Assembly: GCA_029641185.1 (NCBI GenBank)
Contig: JAPWGK010000010.1
Span: 1,240,001-1,304,000 of the forward strand
Length of the DNA: 64,000 bases
Origin: Pseudofabraea citricarpa
Taxonomy: Eukaryota; Ascomycota; Leotiomycetes; Helotiales; Dermateaceae
Reading direction: 5' to 3'
Position 1 is the stretch's first letter. Each line of letters begins with the position of its first letter. The notes under the pieces are model-generated. The model was not told the origin of the DNA. It was given only the letters and a program-made list of their open reading frames with translations, and did no database searches. Positions 1 through 12,473 of the stretch are shown one piece after another. Position numbers and translations under genes: made by a program.

Positions 1-3000
1 TCGTCACTGACATTAATTACTTGGCCTGGTCAAAACTACTCGCCGCCCAAATTGCCGAGATCGAAGGAAATCACAATCTCGCCATGTCTTTCTTCGAGGA
101 GAGTCTAGATCATGCGTCTGCCCATAATTTCGTTTTTGAGGAAGCGCTGGGCAACTTCTTAGTGGCAGGGTTTTTCTTGCGTCAAGGAGCAAGACGGCCA
201 GCAAAAGCTGCCTTGCGCGAGTCAATCATGCTCTATAGACAGTTCGGTGCTGTCGGAGTTGCCAAATATATCGAAAATGAACATAGTCTTCTCTTACAAG
301 GACCGACTCGAAACATGAGGACAGCAGATGCCAGTGCCCAGACGGATTTTGCTGGAGATTCCGCACCTGTGCAATATCAGACACTCGAAGGAGACGAGAA
401 TGACGAACGCCACCTCACTCGCGCCTCGATTACAGAAACGAAAGGTGATAGGATTGATGCCTGGCAGGGTGGTGCGGCAAGGCCTGATGCTGGTTCAGGC
501 TTACCTGCGCTTGACATGCTAGACCTTACGTCGATTCTTGAAAGTTCTCAGGTCATCTCGAGCGTGTTGCAGGTGGATCAGCTGCTTAAGACAATGTGCG
601 AAATTATTTTGCAAAATTGTGGAGGCCTGGCAGACTTAGCAGTCATTATAGTGGAGGAAGAAGATCCAGTGGGCTGGAGTATCGCTGCTAGTGGTGATCC
701 CGACAAAGGTGCAGAGGCCCATATCCCCGGTATACCATTAGGTGAGACATCTTTAGTTGCCGAAGGTGTCATTGTCTACTGCACACGCTTTAGAGAAACA
801 GTTTTCCTACCAAACCTCATCCACGACGAACGCTTTAGCAACGTTGATGAAGCATGGTCAGCCAGAAATCCAGGTGGGAAATCGGTTATCGCGGTGCCAA
901 TTACGCACGGTACAAATCCTCTTCTGGGAGTTCTTTACTTGGAAGGCAAACCAAACATACTAACAGACCGCAATTTGGTTGTCTTGCAACTGCTAGTAGC
1001 AAGTATCGGAACAGCTTATTCCAATGCATTGACCATGAAAGCGATTGAGAAAATCTCTGCGTCAAACATCTCGATGGTTGATCTTCAAAAGAGAGCTCTT
1101 AGCAAGGCAATCGAAGCTGAAGCCAAGGCCAAGGCGGCCGAAGCAGAGGCTTTGAGAAGCGTTGAGTAAGTGCAACAATAGTCCCTACAGAGAACTTATA
1201 GTCCCTAGTATGCTAACTTGCCTCTTTAAGGCTTGCGGAAGAGGCTGCAAAGGCAAAGTCGATATTTCTTGCGAACGTATCCCACGAACTCCGAACACCA
1301 CTTAATGGCGTCATTGGCAATTCAGAGTTGCTTAAGGACAGCGACTTGCGAAAGGATCAAGCGGAGATGGCTGACTCGATCCGCGTGTCTGCTGACCTTC
1401 TCTTGACAGTTATCAATGACATACTGGACTTTTCGAAAATGGAGGCAGACAAAATGAAGCTTTTCATTGTTGCCTTTAATGCAAATGAGATGGTAAAAGA
1501 AGTAGTCCGGTGTGTATAATACATTCTTTGGGCAGGAGTACATTGAAAAGCTGACTGAAATTGTTTAGATCCGTCTCGTACAGCAATAGGGACAAGAAGA
1601 GTTCCAAAAATGTGACAATCATCCAGGACATCTCTCTCACCGACTCACTTATCTATGGAGACCCAGTACGAATTCATCAGGTTCTGGGGAATCTAGTCGG
1701 CAACAGTCTAAAATTTACAGAGGAAGGGTCAATAACAATTGGCGCTAAGACTGTATCGGAAACGGATGAGTTCGTTCAACTGACATTCTGGGTTAAGGAT
1801 ACCGGTATTGGCATCCCACCGCACAAACTTGTTAAACTTTTCAAACCATTCAGTCAAGCAGATGCCAGTACAGCTCGAAAATATGGTGGTAGTGGACTCG
1901 GACTCAGTATTTGTAGATCTCTCATCGAGTCAATGATGGGAGGGAAAATTGAGCTCGAAAGTGTCGAAAACGTAGGCACAACAGCTTGGTTTACTGTCAC
2001 ATTTCCAAAGGCAAATTCGGAGGTCCTTGCAGGGGATTCCCGAAACGATTCGGACCACCCAAATGCAAGCAACAATATGAACCGAACCGACCAGGCCGTT
2101 GAGGAGCCTGTGAGTGCTTATATGGACTTCTCACGGGTCCCAAGAGACCAAATTCGAATCTGTGTGGCTGAAGACAATCCCATCAACCAAAAGATTGCTA
2201 TTCAGTTTATGCAGAAACTTGGATTCAAGCACATTGATGCTTATGTAAATGGTCTAGAGGCTGTCCAAGGGATTCGAGCTAAAGCAAAGGAAGGCGTAGA
2301 CAAACGTTATCACATCTGTTTGATGGATGTACAAGTGAGTGATAGTCTACCAATAACAAAACAACAGATGGCTAATTAATCTAGATGCCTGTGATGGATG
2401 GTTATGAAGCCACCAAGTTATTGCGAAGAGATCCTGACGAAGCAGTTCGAGATATTCTTGTGATTGCAATGACGGCGTCGGCGATTCAAGGTGATCGGGA
2501 GAAGTGCCTAGAAGCCGGCATGAATGATTACTTGGCCAAGCCGGTGCGGTCTGGAGTGCTGAAGAAAAAATTAGATCAATACATCTTACAGGTAAGTGCG
2601 ACTTCAGCTATTGTTGATGTATGGCTAATTGTGTCAGCCTCCATTATCTATACCGACTCTCCAAGCTGATGCAAATCATATTGCACATGATGTTTTGAAG
2701 GAGATGAATGGTACAACTTCACCAACTTCAGAAACTGGCTCAGGGTCTACGACGCCTATGCTTCCGCTTCACATGCGGCCTTCGACAGCAAACCAAACAC
2801 CCGAGCGTCGTACTTCGCCACTGAAGCAGGTAGATACAATCATCCAGCCAATTCCTAAAGTGGATGAAGAGCTGTCGCCTACGAGTGTGCCAAGTATAAT
2901 TATCGGTACCGAAGACAAGAGAGACCAAAATAAGACAGAAAATGAACCTTTGGCTGAGGAGGGTCGATCCAAAAGCGTGGTGAGGGTCGGCGATCGCAGC

Positions 3001-3090
3001 ACTACTCCAACGCCAGCAACCGGTAATAGCAGCAATCGGGGACTATCTAAGCGCAGGTCCAAAGACAAGGCGAAAGAGAAGTCTAAGTAA
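1..3090 (+). CDS. GAF-domain hybrid histidine kinase, 3' part (5' end outside window)
   Basis: Signalling kinase of the fungal two-component phosphorelay; 955 codons are visible and the frame is open at the window edge. Inferred exons: <1-1165, 1231-1509, 1569-2334, 2385-2591, 2638-3090. In order: a helical segment ([15 protein letters not shown], then LRRGA-type repeats) like the region before the GAF domain in fungal kinases that also carry a serine/threonine-kinase-like and ATPase part (S. pombe Mak2/Mak3 type, 'group X'); a GAF domain (about nt 510-1050); HisKA with [10 protein letters not shown]; HATPase with N-box [18 protein letters not shown] and GGSGLGL; a receiver with EDNPIN, phospho-acceptor Asp in LMDVQMPVMDG, and the Lys in LAKPV. 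The intron at 2335-2384 splits the receiver just after LMDVQ. The tail (about 150 residues) is Ser/Thr/Lys-rich and low complexity. The class assignment is inference because the N-terminus is missing; the hybrid kinase call is secure. Confidence 0.93.
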
Positions 3091-4078
3091 GATAGTGAGT
3101 GAAATATCCACGAGATTCAACGAAAGGCATACGGGCGGGTGGGGGTTTGCATATTATGTTTTACTTGATACACCATGAGCGGCGGCGTTTTTTATACGGG
3201 AACTCGATTTAATTTTTCGATATCCGATCTTTTGATCTTGGTCTTGGTTGACTCGGTGGGATGGTACATGTGTGTATATGAGAGGTATGGGTACGGTGGG
3301 GGTAGGTAGGCTGCATGGTTTTGGGGATATGGGGAGGGGCCAGGGGGTTTTTGATTGAGCGAGTGAAAGAAGTGGGAAGCAAAAATGAATGCTTCTCCTG
3401 CCGTTGATCCTTTGCTTTTTTTCACTCCGCAATCGGATTATTGCATCATGATGGTAGATTCTCAGGAAGCGTCTGCTATCACTTTGGCTCTGTTGTTTTT
3501 TTGCTCTTACTCTTCCATTTGCTCCTCGGGGTTGTATACCTGTATAGATACATTATACTATAGCCTTTTGAGTTTTGTGGCTTTTGTTTTTCTAGAGATG
3601 GATGGTGTAGTCTGGTTTGGTCGAGGCGGATGAGTCTTATATGCCTGGCTGGCTTGCTGGATGGCTTAATATAGGCTCTGTATGTATGTAACAAGAACAC
3701 GCAGATACATATCTACACACTACACAACTTCCCCCTCTGCTGCTGCTGTTGTTTATCGTACTTCGTATTCAATATTGGGTTTGTTTTAGGAGCGAGGGAT
3801 TATTATTGGCATTGGATAATCGAATTTATCTTTGCGTCTAGTTGAATTGGAAGGGAGGGTGAAGGCAGGTACGCACCTCCGGGTGTGATGGCCCAGAGGG
3901 GTGGACTGCTCAAAGTATATCTGTATGTTTGCTGGGAAGGAATATTGATACTTTCAAACATGTTATGTTGTATCGTGCTATGAGTAGATGATATCTCGTG
4001 ACCTATATATTCTAATATCTAACACTTCTGGATTTACTATGTACCACCTCCGCAGAATATATACACAAATGCAAATTA
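3091..4078. other. Convergent 3' intergenic region
   Basis: The histidine kinase (+) and the aspartic protease (-) end towards each other here. The stretch is pyrimidine-rich on + with several T runs and probably holds both 3' UTRs. No convincing gene, RNA or repeat was seen. Confidence 0.6.
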
Positions 4079-5727
4079 TTAAAGCACTAGGAGAAATCCC
4101 GCGCCCGCTCCAGCTGCAAGGCCAGCAACGAGATGTCTCGGATTGCTAGTCGCCAGCACCGCGTGGGCGGACGAGGTACTGGTCGCAGCTGCAGCTGCAG
4201 TAGTCGAAGTAGTCGAAGTAGTCGAGGTCGGATAGATAGCTTGAACGACGTCCACGTAAGCCGCGATCCCTTTGGAATCAATCTCGACAATGACGGACTC
4301 CTGCGCCGTGGACTCGGCATTCCGGTTAGCCATGGCGAGGACACCGTTTGTTACATCGTAGACGATATATGCGCTGCGGAGAAAGGTATCACCAAGTATC
4401 ATCTTGGCGTAGTCCTTAGTATCGTCGAGACCGAGGATCCCGAAGATACAGTATGACGACGAGGAGTTCGAGGGCGAATCGAGGATCAAGTCTCTCATTG
4501 CTGCGTCGATGGTTGCGTCGTCGAACGAATACGTTATTCTCCGATCGTCATCCCGCATGCTGCATGGTACTTCGGCGTTCCCGGTCTCGTTGTTCATGGT
4601 GATGTTGAGATGCGCATACAGAGGCGTGACGACCTGGTCGGGGAAGTAAGACAAGCTCGTTCCCGAGTCGAGGGTGGCGCCGAAATGAATGTCGTCCTTC
4701 TCGTAATCGAAGACGTCGAACTGGTCATCGCCCGTCTGGACGCTTAGTTTTGTGGCATAGATCCGGAAATCCTTGCTGTCCATATACCATCCAGAGTAGT
4801 TCATGGCCTGCAGCGGGCCCGTATACTTAGCCGTGTCAATGCCACCGAAGAGGATGGAGCCACGGTTCGTATCGAGGTCGTCCACCCACATGCTGAAGAC
4901 TTCCGATTTGATCTTGCCCTGCTCCGCGAGCATGTGAGGGAAACTGACTTTCCCGCTCCTGGTATCCGACTGCCTCGGTGCTACGCCCAGCACCCCATCT
5001 ATACACATACGACCATCAGCAAACCCAAGCCGTGAAGACGCTGCCCCATGAAGAGGAGACTCAGTTGGACCTAGACTTACAGGCTACGTTGGAATGGTTG
5101 GCGACGGCGAACGTGGCATTGTCCAGCGTCACACCGTCGAGATTTAGGACGTCGCGTGCAAAAGGCCCGGAGACTTCCCAGCCTTGAGTGTAGCTGATGT
5201 CGAAGGGGTCCGAAGAGTTGAAAGGGCGATAGCTGGTAGAGGCGGCAGAATCATATACACCGAAACTCGAACATGGCTGGTCAGGCGCAGAGCAGAATCC
5301 CGAAGCTGGCGTGTTGACCCATACAAGAGTGCTGCCCGTGTCGAGCGCGAGCCGTAGTGACTGTGGCGGCGTCCCTATGGTGACGTTGCAGAAATACAAG
5401 TTTTCCTATTCTGGAGAATCAGCGGGTGGTAGTGTTTGTATAAGAACCGGCCAGCACAAATGGCTGTGACAAGTAGGAGAAATGTTAACATGCCTCCCAG
5501 TCTAGCCCTGCGCTGATTGTGCCATTAGGAGAGAGCTGCCGCTTCCTACTCAGATGCCTGCGGTCGCTTTGTACGGGATCGACAACATGTCTACGCTCCA
5601 GACTCAAGCCCACCACGCTCGGTGCATCTTCTTTCTTGTGCAGAGACAAGAAAGCCTGCACGCTGGAGGGGAACAAGAGACCGCCTCCTAGTACAAAATT
5701 AGCGAGCGAGAGTGATGCGACGCGCAT
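4079..5727 (-). CDS. GPI-anchored yapsin-like aspartic protease (pepsin family A1)
   Basis: Secreted, probably cell-surface aspartyl endopeptidase. Inferred exons: 5727-5494, 5405-5081, 4998-4079, giving 492 residues. The chosen start (MRVASLSLANFVLGG) begins a signal peptide; an in-frame ATG at 5811 is an alternative. A basic stretch ending SRKR (before QLSPNG) looks like a kexin cleavage site closing a propeptide. Catalytic motifs are LALDTGSTLVW (Asp about 100) and ATLDSGTSLSYF (Asp about 297), with the pepsin-fold YFCNVTIGTPPQ upstream of the first. The end is a Ser/Thr-rich stalk followed by a hydrophobic tail (AGLAAGAGAGFLLVL), typical of a GPI signal. The first intron (5406-5493) fits only with a GC donor (GAG|GCATGT), because a GT donor 4 nt on leads to stops. 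Family call firm; exact start and first junction less so. Confidence 0.88.
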
Positions 5728-8700
5728 AGCTAGTCGACTCGACGCCAGCAGGAGAGCTGTGGTCTGAAAGAAAGAGAAAAAAAAAACGTTGGAATCAACG
5801 GTTCCTGGCACGGTGGCGGCTCTTTAAAGCAACGGCATCGTGGAAGAAAGTCGCGTTCTGGAGATGCCCGATCGGAGCATCAGCTACAGTAGAAGGCTAG
5901 AACTCGCTGTGGCACAGCCGTCGACGAGGGTCCTCGTAAGCGAGATAACATGTAGCCAAAAGGGGGAAAGGAGGAAAGGTCTTGGCTCTGAAAATGGCCC
6001 TATTGCGCTGTTTAGAGATGCCAAGGGTTCTCAATCCTGTACCAACCCCCATTCCCTCGGGCGTGGTTCCAGAGATGCTCTTCGATCGGGCTTTCTGGTA
6101 GGTTGGCGGCGGAGATGATAAGATGCTGATTGCTTGTTAGGTGCGGAGTAGGGCTGAATGCAAGGGAGGCATATATTTGACCCACCTCGGTGCGGCTGAG
6201 GTTCTTGGTGCTGTTTAGGCAACAAGAAGGAGCCCTGATGAAAGTTTAAAGTATTTCTTTTGTTGTTGCTATGCTACGTTGCTACGTTGCTGGCAAGACT
6301 TACAGGGCTACCGTCAAGCACTAGTACTAGATTATAGATGACTCAAGAAATTCAGAAGACGTATCTACACCCCAAATATGCTTGAAGTAGAAGAAGAAGG
6401 AGAAGACAGATAGATGGGACGTTAATTTTGTGGGGACTCTTGCTCCTAAATTCATCTCGTCTCGTTTGTTCTGGGGCGAGACAGAAAGAAGAACAAACAG
6501 AAAACGGGAAACCAAGATCATGTGCGATTAAAAGCTTACTTGCTTGCCAAGGACACAAAACTATGCAGATGATAACTTAGACAGAGATGTGTGAATGGAG
6601 ATAGAATACAACGGGTGTTAGGCTAGACCGACTTTCTAGTAAGCGCAACAAATCCAGGCAAGATTTAGCAACTAAATTGTACTTTGAAAATGACGTAATA
6701 GAGATAAGATCAAGATAAGTATAGGATTTACATAGGACTCCAGTCTTCATGTAGATGTATGATGCCCATTATAAGGTTAACTTGCCCCTCTCTCGAGACC
6801 GTAGACCTGCCTCAATAGTATAGCAAACCCGAGATCAACCAAGACAAAGTGGAGGAATTTGATTCCTTTTCACTTGAAACGATGACTTCTCCATATCTGG
6901 GAAGAGGGACCAATGTAATTTTGACTATTGTACTCCGTAACAAGGCTCGGATCAGATTGGGAGCAGTGAAGAGGTAGGTTTTCGGACAATGTAGACTAAT
7001 CTGATGATTGTGGTCTACTGCAGTGGCCAGGCTGGTAGGCTAGGGAAAGGATGCTTTCTCCCTTGCATAACAGTTTTTGTGATACATTGATTGTAATGAG
7101 GCTTTGAGGTAACTTTCATGTTAATTGCCTAACCTCTTATCGGCAAACTGGTGCTAACGATAAGGCAATGCTCATCAGCACCGCCTTCGGCCTGGACTCC
7201 TGCACAAAACATGCGGAACACCAAACAGTGTTTTTCATAACAACGACAGCGACATCAACAACTGAGATAGATAGGGATGCAGAGTGACAGACACCAGAAC
7301 TGCAGCGGGAAGAGCCACTGCAATGCACAGCATCCGAAGCCTGCAGACACAAACAACGGTCACATACACAGTGCAGGTGCATCCTCATCCCTAGCCAGCT
7401 CCTTGACAACGACAGCCTCGTTACCGGCTTCTCGTTGCATTGTTGGTCAGCAGATGCAAGAGCGGTACGTTGCACGTCAACTCGTCCTGGGATCCCGTTG
7501 ATTTCCTCTTTCAACAAGCCACCCACGAATCTCAAATCCTCATCTGATATTTTCCACCACTTGTCGCGGCCCACGAGTTGGCGGATGCAGTCGCGGCGAG
7601 GCGTCCTACATGTCAGCATATGTAACAGAGAGAAGCAGTGCAGATCTGGAGGTTCACCGCCTCTCCAATGCAGGTCGCCATTACCAGGCAGCTGGGCTCA
7701 GGATCAGATGGCTACCAAGATTGTGAGAATTCCCAGCGGGTACAGACATGACAAATTCCCCTAGGCCTCGAGGTACTTGACACAGCGTCCCGACCGGTCA
7801 GGTATGGCATAGACCGTGAGTCTGAGGTATGCAGGACCAACGAAATCCCACAGCATGTCCTGCAATGCTTCAGTTCTGCAACCATCCAACGTCCAAGTCG
7901 CACGCAAGAACAACTTAGGACGAAGGCTTCAACCACCCACTTGGAGCTAGAAGACTGAAGATTGCTGCTATTTTCGATCTATATTCCCGGTGTTGCACGA
8001 CGTGGAGGTCATCCTGACACTTGTATGCTCATGTCGATGTCACTTGACAGTTTGCAACGTCAATTCTGCAGTGGCTTTCCGAGTGACAGTGACAGCGACG
8101 AAACAACGCCCGAGATGCGCTGCTGCCGCTTGAACCCTGCCCCGGCCAGCACGTCAAGTACTACTTGAAATGAGCATCTTCAGAGGTCAGCAGACGAAAG
8201 AGTCGCAAGAGCGGTACGTGGACAAATTAATATACGAACATGAGAGGAAGTCTTCATACGGTCGCAATATTAAGTTGGCTTGCCCGATTCGTGGACGAGG
8301 CTACGAGTGGCTTGTTTCAAGTTGAGAGAGCACATTTCCAGCAAGGCTGCCATGCGTCTTCGACTTACATGAACAATTTCCCAGCCGCAGTTCCCGTACG
8401 TGCATCGTGCTTCATTTCTGCCACTTGCAGCTCGTCGTAATCTGGACCTTTTCGAGAATCGAGGGCTTCTCGTCGTCGTGGAGATGATGCCGGGAATTGC
8501 GGTTCTGCAGCCACACACAGAGCACTCTGTTGGGAATGTGGTTGAGGCGGCAAGGCTGTCATCATGCCATGACCAGGTACACACAGGAACAGGGAAAGTA
8601 ACGGCTGAAGCTGTCGAGGGAAAGCCGTTGCAGAATTCATCTAAAGGAATTACCGCGGAGAGTCTAGACTTGGAAGCAGACTTCCAACCAGGCCGTTTCT

Positions 8701-9521
8701 CGAGATCCCAGCAATTCTCGTCGTCGTCATCTCCAGCATCTGAATGTAGCTGCCCCTCCTGTCGATATTCAAGTATCAAGGCTCAAGACAGCTAAGGCTC
8801 TTCAGAGCGCCGCGGGGCCTCGGGAATTCAATCAGAGTTCAGTCGTGCATCTCAGGCATTCTCAGCTCATTTGCCGAATCTGGCATGCGGTTCATATCCA
8901 TAAAAGAAACTTCTCGGAGAAAAGAAGAGAAAGGCTGAGGCTAATAATCAAGGTCAAAGATCACGAATCATGGAGCATCGACCAGTAGAGCGTTGGCTGC
9001 CGCACAAGAAGGTTAGGAGAGGTGCGTCATCTCCACCATATAGTCCGAGGTATTAAGAACGTTAGCTGAAGCACGTTTCGTTTCTCTTTTTTCGTCTTCA
9101 TCTTGCACACCTGGAAAAGGAAATTAAGAAATAGAGCTATCTCCATTTTTCGCGTGTCGCATCACAATCCCAAGACTCATCCTGAATGCTGATCCCAGAC
9201 TCGCATCCCCAATTCTCGTCAGTTCTTGGGAGATTTGGAGTCACAGTGTTACACTGAGTTTGGCGGTCTTAACCCGGGACGAGAGCAGAAAAACCAGGGA
9301 AAAGCAGGCTGGAGGGAACGCGCACGATTGCCTAATCTGATCTAACCGACGGGTGACCCATGTGTCCATCATGTAAGTATCTGCCCATTTTTTATTTCGC
9401 TGTCTTGTCGCCCAAACAGATTGCGGATTACGGATTACGGAACCTCTTATCCTCATGCATGAGATGAGGTTGCAGTTTGCGCCGTGACCCCAACCTAATC
9501 TACAAGACGAGACGAGATGCT

Positions 9522-9548
9522 CAGGGCCAGCAGGGCCAGCAGGGCCAG
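9522..9548. repeat. CAGGGCCAG minisatellite, three perfect units
   Basis: Three head-to-tail 9-nt units lie in noncoding DNA, followed by related GC-rich sequence. Only simple replication slippage is suggested. Confidence 0.85.
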
Positions 9549-9927
9549 TTCGCCCAGGGTCAGGGGGGAGTGCGGGATCCACTATCGACCTTGGTCCAGC
9601 GTGTGCATTGTGCAAGTTTGCCCCTCTTCCCACTCTCTCTTGTTTTTACTTCTTTTTACGCTGAGCTGCGAGGTGGCAAAAGAAAGAAAAGCCAGAGCAG
9701 ACAGAATTGGAAGGACCTTCATCACATACATTATCACGTACATGCACATATCTTATTTCTTGCGGGTCTGCAGGGGCAACCAAAACGCTCTCTCTGTCTC
9801 TCTCTCTCCATCTCTTTAGGCTTTCATGACCCAGCTTGGTCAACACGTTTAATTAGACAAATCCGAAAAAAGGCTCCTGGTATCTACCGACGAGGCCTGG
9901 CTAAAGAGGGGCAGAAGAGTACCTAGG

Positions 9928-9949
9928 TAGGTACATGTACATGTACCTA
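9928..9949. repeat. 22-bp perfect palindrome flanked by CCTAGGTAG
   Basis: The sequence from 9928 to 9949 equals its own reverse complement; its centre is built of GTACAT units. CCTAGGTAG sits on both sides, so the whole 9921-9955 block is nearly symmetric. Such TAGG/GTAC-rich blocks can arise from microsatellite growth, so function is not implied. Confidence 0.8.
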
Positions 9950-12473
9950 GGTAGGGAGTTTCGTAGGACCAAGGGACCCCAAGAGAGAAAAAGAGGGTAG
10001 AAACATCACTTAATCAGGCCAGCCTTGATCATCTGTTTGTTTGTTTATTTTTGTTTCGACGATTGTAGTGGGTAGGTGTAGGTGTTCGTCTCATGTTCCT
10101 CTTCGTGTCATGTCATCTCATCTCGTGCTTCACGCTTGAATTACATACAGATTACACGTCCGTTCGTCTTGTTATGCACCTGCAGCTCCGTAACAGACTA
10201 GAGCATAGATCTCCATTCATATGATAAGGGAAACCCAGATGGCTATCCCGTACCATGTTATAATAACAACAACAACAACAATAATAATAGCATAGCAGCA
10301 CTATGATATGATCCGCAGCCGAGTCTAATCTAGTCGCGTCGACGAGTCGAGTCGCGTGGTTTTTGGTCCTCTCCCTTCCTCCCCGTCCCCTTCCGCTTCC
10401 GCAACCAAGGTTCTCCTTCTTCGGGTACGCGTATTCTGGGAGGGGAGGAGAGGGGTGTGTGCTGGGGGGGAGGGGGGTTGAGGAGAGGGTGCCGGGTGTG
10501 GGAGCTGGCTAAAATGAAGAAGAATAAACTTGATTTGAGCTGTGCGTGTGCGTGTGTGGTACGGAAGGGGAGCTCTTGATTACCGAAATCTTCTCACTTC
10601 TGGTACCGACCGGTGTGGGATGCGATGGGATACGGCGGGATGGGTACTGTACCTACTGTAACGTCCGTACCTTACTTTGCCGACGTACGTCTATGTCTTG
10701 TATGAGTTACGAACCGGGTAAGAGAGTTTTTCCCGTCTTCTCTTTCTCTCTTCTCATCTCGTGTGTGTGTGTGTGGGTGCGTGGGTGGTAAGCGATCTCG
10801 AGAGGAAACACAGCTGGTTCAACCAACATCCACGACGGTTGTTGGTCAATGGTCACAGACTTGAAAACAGGGAGATTAAGAAGAACGCATCAAAATGTCG
10901 TCTCCGCCATTGCATTCTGACATGGCTTTTCTTCCTCTCTTTTCACCCCTGGTCAAGGTATACATACATCCCACCCCATTGAGCTTACCTACGTGGGAAT
11001 TACCTACCGACTTAACTAGATAGCTACCGGTAGCATCGAGGCCTTGAGATATTACCCGCGCGCGTATGCGTATCCCTACGGTGCGCCTTCCATGGTTTTA
11101 TCTAGATAAGCATGCTATGCCATGCTATGCTATTCCAGATAGATAGCTAGCTTCATATGGCAGAGGGGTGACATGCATGTATACTTCCTTCATCCTTCCC
11201 TCACCCCCTCCTCTCTTAGTGCTCAGGAGTGCCTTTCTAGCCTCTAGGACAGTTTAGTTCAACAGAGAGGCCATGGAAACAATCAAGGCAGACCAAGGCA
11301 CAGGTATAATATAACAAGCATGGCACGAGCGGAGATGAGAACAAAGCGAAGCTTAAATCTTTCTTTTTCATTTTGTTGTTTGGTTTGGGTTTTTGGTCTT
11401 CTGCTTTCGGTCCTGGTTATCCAGACCCCTCTTACAAAGAGGGAAATGAACCGGCCCTGAATCTCCTAGCTCCAATTTCCACCCCCTCACTCTCTTTCCC
11501 ACCAGGCGAAACTGGCTCGCTTGATTGAATCAGTCCAAAGAAAGATCTTCTTGTACTTGTCTGCTTTTTTCTCTTTCTTCGAGGGGTCGGTCTTTCCAAG
11601 ACGACTCCCGCATAAATCTTCCATAGAAACAATCCCAAACATTTCCCAAAGCTCCCATCCCCCAGAATGTTATCCCCAAGAATGCAAGATATGCAATGCC
11701 ACGATGCCAGAATCCTTCCAAACAGAATATATGCAGACGAAGAGAAATCAGCCTAGTCCAGCCTGCTCTACCTTTGCGAATTCATGCCAACATCCATGTT
11801 GATAATCGTAAAGTAGTAAAACGCCGCCCTTCCCCACCTTGAGATCAAAGACAACCCAATAACAAAGTCTATCATGGCGGCAGAAGGACAAGAATTGAAT
11901 CGCAACTCAACATATCTCATACCTCTAAACAGTCCCTCCTGATATGATACAGAGGTTCTCAAGCCTCCAAGTGGCCCAGCAGAAGAGAAATCATGTACAA
12001 AGCAAATAAAAAAGGTCAAATCAAAAGGGTTGTGACTCCAAACCACTACACCGGATACCCAAGAAACCCTGTCTCAGGAAACCCTGTAGTTCGAAATAGA
12101 AAGAAGTGGAGGAGAAAAGTGCGTCATGAAAATCCGCAATCAAATAAGGGGTATCTTCTAAAACAAGAAAGCAAATATAGGTGAAGCCAGAATGAAGAAT
12201 AAAAAACAAAAAATGCTCCACAACGACCACAATAATGGCCTAGGAGATCAATCCTAGGACCTGGGGTCTGCCTTTGTATTTTTTTTTTTTGGTGATGGTG
12301 TTCATCTCAAATGTCCGATCGCTTGTTTCGTTTGGTTTCGTATCGTCTCGTTCTCTTTCGGAAGACAAATTTCGCATGGTGAGCTAATTTCTCTTTCTGA
12401 AACCCCACAATCTCTTTCCCGTCATCTCGCTTCTCGAGTGCACGAGAACGATAACGGTTTCGAATCCTTGTTC

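Larger units (their letters stand above)
5728..12473. other. Long gene-poor region with microsatellites
   Basis: 6.7 kb between the protease promoter and the 3' end of the Q/P-rich gene. Reading frames are short and none resembles a known protein. One (minus strand, about 7500-7619, containing GRDKWWKISDEDLRFVGGL) looks protein-like but cannot be extended. Simple repeats: three perfect CAGGGCCAG units at 9522-9548; CT-rich 9790-9815; AAC/AAT triplets 10262-10290; GT run 10761-10775. There is a 22-bp perfect palindrome at 9928-9949. A segment around 7445-7472 recurs, with an insertion, around 8186-8220. The right part probably holds the 3' UTR of the Q/P-rich gene. Confidence 0.6.

Noticed and set aside
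7137..7619. 160-codon frame on the minus strand with a protein-like N-terminal stretch
   Set aside because: Only about 40 residues look protein-like; the rest is Cys/Ser-rich and unlike a real fold, and no neighbouring exons could be joined.
9423..9445. Telomere-like GGATTACGGATTACGG
   Set aside because: Only two units, not TTAGGG-type, and internal to the chromosome segment.
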